The translations under genes were made by a program, and so were the position numbers. The notes under the pieces were generated by a model. It was not told the DNA's origin and made no database searches. It worked only from the letters and a program-made list of their open reading frames with translations. Below, piece after piece: positions 57,801 through 64,000 of a stretch of 64,000 bases of DNA (position 1 is its first letter; each line of letters starts with the position of its first letter). Origin of the DNA: Bacteroidales bacterium (GTDB lineage Bacteria; Bacteroidota; Bacteroidia; Bacteroidales; FEN-979); the NCBI GenBank assembly GCA_014860625.1, contig JACZJJ010000022.1, forward strand, positions 34,242 through 98,241, read 5' to 3'.

Positions 57801-57947
57801 GTAGGCAACGGTGCCGGCGTTTATAGCATCGGGTTGGCCGTACAACGTTACCACGGCATCCATCCCGGGGGATAATGACTGCGCCTGGATCTCATTGCCG
57901 AAAAGCAGGCTGAGAGAAACTATGAATATGAAGAGTTGACTTTTCAT
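54888..57947 (-). CDS. T9SS type B CTD protein with tandem Cys-rich modules
   Basis: C-terminal MIIPNGITPNEDGFNDQFEILNSTCCDYISITVYNQWGNVEYQNEDYKNDWKGVNQSGKKLVQGTYFIVLKLP. Confidence 0.88.
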   Translation of the reverse strand: MKSQLFIFIVSLSLLFGNEIQAQSLSPGMDAVVTLYGQPDAINAGTVAYVKTVGDQFGAPHHANWVPPSISPAITNWTVDYLGQIFGIAIDDAGNVYFAATAMYWGGSGNAQRLADLNPSTSGAGGMGYHVSGGPAGIYKAASANLNTITVLTGSVPSGGGTGTSTLPNTGYGVGNIAYAKIIDKLYTSNLEDGAIYCIDPATGLITDVYDPFGADASGVQIAGYGERIFGLAVNYEVGETRLYYAVLMNDHQSDIWSVRLNSTTGAFVPATNSVEINLPVSSPRTYVSDIAFSSRGEMLVAEKGAPHNANVYQYFGKHNAWSLPMQLYMSALMGGHNSAGGVDYGYSTKSPDTTNRQFYCDTLIWSQSNAIAEPTGPWLAYGLLSHPLNGYVNPADYLSEAYIVNLRGDVTVNGLTQKGSFGDVECFDWECPVDHPDICSKINARLIKIDSGDCCYMLQVSNHYRDDYFNRIAITATGLAIDDVSKDISNTWSNISYQSPTQVVFAKRFMVDGLPLDGAGGYQSLGTLCFSGTGPGSITVDFIGNPPQYDTVCKKIVEFEGCSVPVDTSCVSVIDIKAECDSGVVKMKFRIHNNSAFTMRGLTLYSQNPDVNPAPKFISIPDLLPGQTSPSYYETTLIVTNNASSACFFIAACDQNTTPGIAGPYPNWCCMDSIPYCIDIPTCNPCEGISFTTKKTDPSDCCYDITLSSNYINSNIAYLEFTGIGGTQFAVFTGWSISGGVTSSYIKIKAPGGGVSSGTYPDFASFCLTGTSVPPYTVLVNIIDAKGVQLCTDTLTFEECILVDPTCANIINDSLYCSGDKIKYRFSVKNNAPFPLWQVDFHTTGITLDVNHVQLTSPIAPGSTGGPFTVTIDSMDTNLDRFCMYLTGHNGIYDPITGLAATECCTDSLGVICLPMIQCGGCDTTICCDFENMIIPNGITPNEDGFNDQFEILNSTCCDYISITVYNQWGNVEYQNEDYKNDWKGVNQSGKKLVQGTYFIVLKLPTGNQKAMYIDVRY

Positions 57948-57949
57948 GA

Positions 57950-58444
57950 TTACTGGTTTTTAATGATTTTGAATTTCTTTACTGTTTTCCCATCATCGGA
58001 AATAGACAATAAATAGGTCCCCACGGGAAGGTTCCTCATGGGAATTAAAGTCTCTTTGCTAATTATTTGTTGATGTTGGAGCAATCTGCCGTTGAAATCG
58101 AAGAGTTGATACAACATCCTCTCTGATGGCTCTGAATTCAGTTTCAACGTGATAAAGTCATTCGTAGGATTCGGATAGACGATCATCGAAAGCGTGATCT
58201 CTTTGTTTTCATCAAGGCCAACGATGAAAAATTCAAAGGGTTGTTGCACCCCTTGATTTACAGAACCGGTTCCATTGCTATTGTTGGTGTATGCCACCTG
58301 GCCAACCGAGTAACTTACTGAGCCACCGGTACCTGTAGCAGTTCCTCCGGCTGCAACGATGGATTCCTGTGCTTGCATCTCAGACAGACCAAAGGCTGAC
58401 AGGAAAAGGAGGCTTATTAGGATGGTTTTCTTATTCATTTTCAT
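57950..58444 (-). CDS. Small T9SS type A sorting-domain protein
   Basis: ESIVAAGGTATGTGGSVSYSVGQVAYT...; CTD MIVYPNPTNDFITLKLNSEPSERMLYQLFDFNGRLL. Confidence 0.88.
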   Translation of the reverse strand: MKMNKKTILISLLFLSAFGLSEMQAQESIVAAGGTATGTGGSVSYSVGQVAYTNNSNGTGSVNQGVQQPFEFFIVGLDENKEITLSMIVYPNPTNDFITLKLNSEPSERMLYQLFDFNGRLLQHQQIISKETLIPMRNLPVGTYLLSISDDGKTVKKFKIIKNQ

Positions 58445-58456
58445 TGATTTTTGAAG

Positions 58457-59380
58457 TTAAAAAGATCTGATAGCGCGAACATACACAGGCGCCGTTTTTG
58501 CAATTACAGAGGGGCTCCCCAATACAAGAAAGTTGTTCCAGCCTTGTGTAGAATTGGCCTCGGTTGAAGACCAATAATAATAAGCCTGTAATGGTGTTGT
58601 AACAGGGTTGCCATCATTCATAATGGCCATGTTTATATTGTAACCTGCCTCATTCAGGAGAAAAAGCTCCTGTCCTGCAGGGAGGTACCAATCGGAGAAA
58701 ATCCCTGTACCATAATCGTCATTTGAATAGTCGTCACAAAGTTTTGCTGCACTGGTTGTCATTCCAGGCTGATTAACAATGGCTGTAGTATTTGACTGGC
58801 CATCCCACGAACTTTGAGCAGTTGAGCCGATTTCCAGCATAACGTCACTCCATACCTGGACTGTGGAAAGATCGATCATGCTGCAAATCAACCCATGCTC
58901 TCCGCTTGGGTCTACATAAAAAACCGCCCCGCCTCCATAAAGTTCACCGGTAAAGCGCCCCGAAGTCCCGTTGGTGCTTCCGGCTGTTTTGGCGTAGAGT
59001 GCATAGGGGACACCCAGCAGTTCGCTTGTTCCGGCGATTGTATAGCTTGTGCCACCGGCAGGATCTGTTTCGGTTTTTAGAAAATAGGGACCGGCCGACC
59101 AGTCGATGGCAGAGAAGGTTCCCGTTACCGGTGTTCCGCCTCCAATCTCTAGGGTTGCTAATCCATTCTCATTGGTAGTTACAGTATGCGTTTCCTGGAA
59201 AACTAGCAGACCGCTAACGGTCGTTTGCAAGATACTGATCTGAACTCCTACGATACTGGTCTCAACCAGAGTTCCATCACTGTTTCGGATAACCGACTGA
59301 TAACTCAGTTTTTCGGGTGTCTGGGCAAAAATTCCTGAAACCAAAATCATGGTTCCCAGGATCATTATTATATTTTTCAT
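58457..59380 (-). CDS. Secreted fibre-like protein with DUF1566/Lcl-like C-terminal domain
   Basis: KLSYQSVIRNSDGTLV...GVPYALYAKTA N-terminus; YYWSSTEANSTQGWNNFLVLGSPSVIAKTAPVYVRAIRSF. Confidence 0.7.
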   Translation of the reverse strand: MKNIIMILGTMILVSGIFAQTPEKLSYQSVIRNSDGTLVETSIVGVQISILQTTVSGLLVFQETHTVTTNENGLATLEIGGGTPVTGTFSAIDWSAGPYFLKTETDPAGGTSYTIAGTSELLGVPYALYAKTAGSTNGTSGRFTGELYGGGAVFYVDPSGEHGLICSMIDLSTVQVWSDVMLEIGSTAQSSWDGQSNTTAIVNQPGMTTSAAKLCDDYSNDDYGTGIFSDWYLPAGQELFLLNEAGYNINMAIMNDGNPVTTPLQAYYYWSSTEANSTQGWNNFLVLGSPSVIAKTAPVYVRAIRSF

Positions 59381-59406
59381 TGTTGCTTGAATTTTAATGT
59401 TAGAAT

Positions 59407-59676
59407 TTATTTTATCAGCTCACCATCCTTGATCCGGATAGAACGTTTATTCCTCAGTGTATTCAGGGAAGATCTCAGCTTTTCTATTTTTTCAGGAGAA
59501 ACGTTCTGATCCTTCTCAAGATCAGCAATCGCCTCTTCAATTGATGTGTACTCTTTTACATTTGGATCGTCCGCACTCTTTTTGATAATTAAAAGTGGCA
59601 GTGGACCTGCAGGCTTACCCCTGAAAAAATGAATCAACCTTTTAATGGTTTTCAATTGGGTGGAATTAAATGTCAC
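59407..59676 (-). CDS. Small hypothetical protein
   Basis: 89 aa ORF in line with the surrounding minus-strand genes. Confidence 0.5.
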   Translation of the reverse strand: MTFNSTQLKTIKRLIHFFRGKPAGPLPLLIIKKSADDPNVKEYTSIEEAIADLEKDQNVSPEKIEKLRSSLNTLRNKRSIRIKDGELIK

Positions 59677-59760
59677 GCAAACCTACAGCCAAAGCAGTGA
59701 CACGACAAGACCTAACAAACGTATGGCTTGTCCGGATAAGGGAACGGTAGGTAAAAGGAT

Positions 59761-62700
59761 TTAATCGGCAGGGGAGGAGAAAGAATCTGATCCCGGTAAG
59801 GGTATTTGATAAAGAGGCGGGGAAAGGGAAATAATTACTTCTGTTCCGTGAGCGGTATTATCCTGGCTGCTAATATCTTCAAAGATGATTGGATGCGGAA
59901 GATGCATTTTTGTACTGAGCAATCGTAGACGCTCTTCAATGATCAGAATCCCTTTTGAAATATGATCCTCCTTTTTATTTTTTGTTGCCTCTTTCATCCC
60001 GATGCCATTGTCTGTGACCTTAATAATCAAAGACCGGCCAATGAATGAATCGATATCCACCTCTTCAAAATTAAATGAAACAGTAAGAATTCCTTTGTTG
60101 CCCGAATACATGATTCCGTGCCAGATTGAGTTCTCTACAAACGGTTGAATGATCATATTCGGGATCATAACAGAATCGCAGTCAATATCGGATCCGACAA
60201 TGATCGTATAAGAAAACTTCTCCTGAAGCCTAAGCTTCTCCAGATCAAGGTATAGCTGTAACCTCAGGATCTCCTCCGACAAACGAATAAACCCGCTTCC
60301 GGCTGTATCCAGATTTTTTCGCATCAGGTTCGCCATCATCGCAATATAATTGTTTGCATCTTCGTATTTCCCGCTGTTAACGAGGTATTGCACCGAGTTT
60401 AACGAGTTGGAAATAAAATGGGGATTCATCATCGCTGATAATGCCTGATGTTTAAGCTGGTTGAACCGTTCGGCGAGTTCACGCGACTTTCGGGTTTCAT
60501 GGGTGTAGATCCTCTGGCGCCACCACATGAGGAATAAAACGATCAGGAGGAGAATCAGAACAATCAGTAATCTGAACCATATCGTTTCAACAAATTCAGG
60601 GAGAACTGTGAAGGAGAGAATAACCGGTTCACCCCATCCTGTATTCTGAGCCCTGGCCATAATCTGAAGGGTATATGTTCCCTGGGTCAGTGCGATAAGA
60701 TTCAGGAAATCGTGATCAGTGGATACCCACTCCTTATCGAATTTATAACGGTATTTTACGGAGCCCGGTGAAGAGAAGTGCAACCCTTTGTAATCGATGA
60801 ACAGATTGCGCTGAGAAGGATTCATGACCATGTTTGAGTATGTGGTGAACACCGAATCTCCAGCCATGATTCCTGTAATCCTCACACGGGGAGCAGAGGG
60901 ATGGTAGTTGTCAAACAAGCTCACATCCAGCAGGCAGATCCCGTTACTGGTCCCAGCATACAGAACGTTCGAACCGGAATTATAATATAGGGAATGTACC
61001 TCATCGGATGGAAGCCCGCTTGTCGTATTCAGAACTTTGACCCTCTCTCCATCAACCAGGTACAATCCCGTCATGGTTCCTATCCAGAGTCTCTTCTGAT
61101 TATCCAGTGCAAGGGAAGTTGATGACGATAAGTCGTAACCGTCTATCAGGGTGAAAGAGCTGAATGAACCGGTTTCAGGATTGATGGTTGCGACCCCCTT
61201 CGCCCCCGCAAACCACATCTTGCTCCCTGGAGTTTCAAGGATTGAATTAATCCTGGCACTGAGAACCGGATCCTCCGGATAAAAGTGCCTGACCCATTCC
61301 CCGTTATGTGTAGTATCAGCCCTGTCATCTACCCTGCACAAACCAAGGGCAGTTCCAATCCAGAGCCGGCCTTCCGAATCTTCAAAAATTTCGTTGATAC
61401 GGTTCATATGAATGCTGTCGCCAAAAACATGAAAAAGTTTGGACTGGCTTTCAATGCTGCTCAAGTATCGGCTGGCAAATATCCCATTGAATCCCATTCC
61501 GAAATAATACCATCCATCATCCGTCAGGCAAAACGAGAGATGATCCATCATATGCAGTGTAAGTCCGTTCTCTGTGATGGTAGAATTCTGATCCCCGCTG
61601 AACCCTCTGCTTATATAAAACTCGTTATGGAATCTCTTGATGCCATGAATATATTCTGTCAGCGTTTTACTGGAGTCGCTGCGAATCTGGATGAACCTGC
61701 CGTTTTTCAGGATATCCAAACCGTTAAAGGTTCCGGCCAACAGGTTTCCATACATGTCACCCTGCAATGCATAAACACAATTACTGCTCAACCCGTGGGT
61801 TTCATCCAGGGTTTTCAGAAACATATTGGTCAGACAGAAAACACCTTTTCCGTATGTGCTTACCCAGATATTCCCTTCCGAATCTTCCAGGTAATTATTT
61901 ACATTGGAGTTCTGCAAACCAATCCTGCTTCCCATATCAATGATCTCGTTTGAACCATCCGGGATGCAGTAAAAACCCCTGTTCATGATTGAAAACCAGA
62001 TGGAGCCATTCCTGTCTTCCAGGATCGCACTTACGTCATTGTCGCCGGCAAATGCGATCTTGTATGTATGTACGATCCTGTCGTTATGGATCTTGTAGAT
62101 AAACCCCCGTGTTCCGGTAAGAAATTCGCTGCCACTGCCTGTCGACAAACAATACAAGGGTTGATCTGGCAATCCTTCAATTTGTATTTTTTTAAGTGTA
62201 TCACCCGCCAACCGATACAAACCTTTTGTGGTTAAAGCGACAAGCTCCCCGTTTGTCAGCTCTCCCAGTTTATTGAGGTAGTTGGATGAAACCGGAATGA
62301 TATGACTATTCAGTAGTTGAGAGGATCTTTCATGGATCGTTGCAACAGGACCCCAGGGACGGTAGGCGTATAACTTCTGATCTTCGTTCACACTATGGGT
62401 AAGCAGGAGAAAAGTGACCGAAATGCGTTCCCCTTCGATCTCGTTACAGAAGGGTTCGATCTTTCCTTTTCTCATGACATTGATTCCCTTTTCATAATTC
62501 CCGATATAGAGCTCCCCGTTTTTCCCTTCCACAATCGATGTGTTTGAATTGGAATTGAGTCCGTCACGGGTACGGAATGTTTTGAAATGGCTTCCGTCAA
62601 AACGGCTTATCCCATTGGCGGTGGCGAACCAGATAAAGCCTTCACTGTCCTGGATTATTTCATAAACCACGGAAGATGCCAGGCCATCAGCGGATGAATA

Positions 62701-62784
62701 ATGATGATACGAGGGCGTTTGCGAAAAAAGAAAGATGGATGGACAGACCAAAGCCAGGACCAAAAGGAGTCGTTTACTTGACAT
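59761..62784 (-). CDS. Two-component-regulator-propeller sensor histidine kinase (LytS-type kinase domain)
   Basis: Repeated DSEGFIWFATANGISRFDG, Y_Y_Y domain, TM helix, MNPHFISNSLNSVQYLV (His_kinase family) and ATPase region. Confidence 0.92.
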   Translation of the reverse strand: MSSKRLLLVLALVCPSIFLFSQTPSYHHYSSADGLASSVVYEIIQDSEGFIWFATANGISRFDGSHFKTFRTRDGLNSNSNTSIVEGKNGELYIGNYEKGINVMRKGKIEPFCNEIEGERISVTFLLLTHSVNEDQKLYAYRPWGPVATIHERSSQLLNSHIIPVSSNYLNKLGELTNGELVALTTKGLYRLAGDTLKKIQIEGLPDQPLYCLSTGSGSEFLTGTRGFIYKIHNDRIVHTYKIAFAGDNDVSAILEDRNGSIWFSIMNRGFYCIPDGSNEIIDMGSRIGLQNSNVNNYLEDSEGNIWVSTYGKGVFCLTNMFLKTLDETHGLSSNCVYALQGDMYGNLLAGTFNGLDILKNGRFIQIRSDSSKTLTEYIHGIKRFHNEFYISRGFSGDQNSTITENGLTLHMMDHLSFCLTDDGWYYFGMGFNGIFASRYLSSIESQSKLFHVFGDSIHMNRINEIFEDSEGRLWIGTALGLCRVDDRADTTHNGEWVRHFYPEDPVLSARINSILETPGSKMWFAGAKGVATINPETGSFSSFTLIDGYDLSSSTSLALDNQKRLWIGTMTGLYLVDGERVKVLNTTSGLPSDEVHSLYYNSGSNVLYAGTSNGICLLDVSLFDNYHPSAPRVRITGIMAGDSVFTTYSNMVMNPSQRNLFIDYKGLHFSSPGSVKYRYKFDKEWVSTDHDFLNLIALTQGTYTLQIMARAQNTGWGEPVILSFTVLPEFVETIWFRLLIVLILLLIVLFLMWWRQRIYTHETRKSRELAERFNQLKHQALSAMMNPHFISNSLNSVQYLVNSGKYEDANNYIAMMANLMRKNLDTAGSGFIRLSEEILRLQLYLDLEKLRLQEKFSYTIIVGSDIDCDSVMIPNMIIQPFVENSIWHGIMYSGNKGILTVSFNFEEVDIDSFIGRSLIIKVTDNGIGMKEATKNKKEDHISKGILIIEERLRLLSTKMHLPHPIIFEDISSQDNTAHGTEVIISLSPPLYQIPLPGSDSFSSPAD

Positions 62785-62786
62785 TG

Positions 62787-63524
62787 TCAGACACTTTTCA
62801 TGAACGACCTGATTTTATGAATAAAATCTGGTACTTTCCGGCGTGATATATCGATTCGGCTTCCATCGGTCATGGTTACATAGCTTCCGCTGAGGTTCGA
62901 AAAGTCTTTGATGAAGGAGAGGTTTACCAGATGCGATTTGTGAACCCGGAAAAATTTCACTTTCGGAAGAGTCTCTTCAAACTCCTTCAAAGTTCGGGAT
63001 ACCAGCCTCTTTTTCCCATCCACCAGCCAGATGTTCGTATAACATCCATCGGCTTCAAGGTGCAGGATCTCATCCACCATAAGTACCTCAAACCCATGGG
63101 AGGAAGAGATTACCAGCTTAGACTCATCCTGTGGTAAGTCACTCTTCCTGTTTTGGTTCCGATAGATAAGAAGATTCTTGATGCATTGCTTCAACTCTTT
63201 GATATTGATTGGCTTGGTTATGTAATCTGTTGCTCCGGCCTTCACCGCACGGATACCAAATTCACAGTGACCAGTTACCAACACCACCTTGAACCTCCGC
63301 TCCTGGAATTCATCCAGGAAGTCAAATCCATCGAGCACCGGCATGTTGATATCCAGGAACACGACATCCGGATTCAGGGAGTCAACAAGTTTCATGGCTG
63401 ACAGAACTGAATCTGCCATCCCTGAAACCTCCACTTCCGGGCAATAAGTATCAAGTATCTGTTTCAGATTCTCCCTCCCGAAAAGTTCGTCATCTACAAC
63501 AATTGTCGTAAGTTTTTCAGGCAT
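62787..63524 (-). CDS. LytTR-family response regulator
   Basis: Receiver TIVVDDELFGRENLKQIL...VVFLDINMPVLDGFDFLDEF; LytTR FFRVHKSHLVNLSFIKDFSNLSGSYVTMTDGSRIDISRRK. Likely start MPEKLTTIVVDDE. Confidence 0.93.
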   Translation of the reverse strand: MPEKLTTIVVDDELFGRENLKQILDTYCPEVEVSGMADSVLSAMKLVDSLNPDVVFLDINMPVLDGFDFLDEFQERRFKVVLVTGHCEFGIRAVKAGATDYITKPINIKELKQCIKNLLIYRNQNRKSDLPQDESKLVISSSHGFEVLMVDEILHLEADGCYTNIWLVDGKKRLVSRTLKEFEETLPKVKFFRVHKSHLVNLSFIKDFSNLSGSYVTMTDGSRIDISRRKVPDFIHKIRSFMKSV

Positions 63525-63629
63525 CCGGGTTGTGCTGATGTAAAAAAAAGATTTCAGTACTTTATTGCGCAAATATACGTTGAAATATACACATGTTTAC
63601 ATAAGTGTAAAAAGAAATTCTATAAGTCG

Positions 63630-63637
63630 TACCTTTG
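63630..63637 (+). promoter_or_regulatory. Candidate -7 element TACCTTTG upstream of ksgA
   Basis: Matches TAnnTTTG; about 70 nt upstream of the ATG at 63707. Confidence 0.4.
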
Positions 63638-63645
63638 TTTTAACA

Positions 63646-63693
63646 ATCCCTGGCCCCTCAGGGGGAGTAAGTCCCCTTCAGGGGATTTAGGGG
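63646..63693. repeat. CCCCT-rich dispersed repeat, copy 3
   Basis: TCCCTGGCCCCTCAGGGGGAGTAAGTCCCCTTCAGGGGATTTAGGGG. Confidence 0.85.
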
Positions 63694-63706
63694 CAAAAAA
63701 AGCTAC

Positions 63707-64000
63707 ATGACCCTTCGCCCCAAAAAATTCCTCGGCCAGCACTTCCTGAACGATGAAAACATCGCTCAAAAGATTGTCGGCGCTCTCAACCCGAAGATCC
63801 CCCTGGTGATAGAGATCGGACCCGGGAAAGGCGTCCTGAGCAAATACCTGCTCGCTGATCCATCATTTGATCCCTGGTTCGTAGAAATCGACCGCGAATC
63901 AGTCGCCTACCTGAAGCAGCTCTACCCTGCTATCACAGACCGGATTATTGAAGCGGATTTTCTTAAGCTGGACTTAGATCGATTCACAACAGTACCCACC
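63707..64000 (+). CDS. rsmA: 16S rRNA (adenine1518-N6/adenine1519-N6) dimethyltransferase, 3' truncated by window
   Basis: MTLRPKKFLGQHFLNDENIAQKIVGALNPKIPLVIEIGPGKGVLSKYLL...; absent from the ORF track because no stop occurs in the window. Confidence 0.92.
   Translation, partial: MTLRPKKFLGQHFLNDENIAQKIVGALNPKIPLVIEIGPGKGVLSKYLLADPSFDPWFVEIDRESVAYLKQLYPAITDRIIEADFLKLDLDRFTTVPT

Noticed and set aside
63588-63609. TACAC...GTGTA imperfect palindrome upstream of the LytTR gene
   Set aside because: Only 5-bp arms in AT-rich DNA; could be chance and no second copy was seen.
1-64000. tRNA or rRNA genes
   Set aside because: No cloverleaf-like or rRNA signature sequence was recognised; a tRNAscan/Rfam run would be needed to exclude them fully.

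Overview
This window reads as a Bacteroidetes (Bacteroidia-like) chromosomal segment. Support for that comes from type IX secretion (T9SS) C-terminal sorting domains, PorP/SprF and PorE-like proteins, a FecR/ECF/STN-TonB receptor operon, DUF4249, Omp28, and TAnnTTTG-type -7 promoter motifs. About 45 CDSs are supported. I saw no rRNA, tRNA, CRISPR array, integrase or transposase. At least seven proteins look like T9SS cargo: a CUB protein, a C25 gingipain-like peptidase, a 1.4 kaa adhesin-like protein, a GH81-like glucanase, two type-B CTD proteins and a small type-A CTD protein. One CDS missing from the ORF track is the 5' part of rsmA/ksgA at 63707, which runs off the window end. The strongest unexplained structure is a dispersed set of short tandem arrays whose unit is mostly exactly 7 bp although the unit sequence differs between loci (GGGCACA, ATCCGGC/G, ACGAAAT, TTCTTCC/TTCGTCC, NAATTTC, TAATCCC, AGTCACC, CGARAAG). 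Several arrays begin flush with a stop codon. Others lie inside genes: the linker of an anti-sigma factor, a permease loop, the N-terminus of an isoaspartyl peptidase and a signal peptide. A 7-bp unit without stops encodes the same 7-residue peptide repeat in every forward frame, which may explain why they are tolerated in genes. A second dispersed element is a CCCCT-rich inverted repeat (GAGTAAGTCCCCTTCAGGGGATTTAGGGG). It occurs three times, supplies a stop codon in one case and abuts the ksgA start in another. All family names come from motif recognition by eye; no database search was run.
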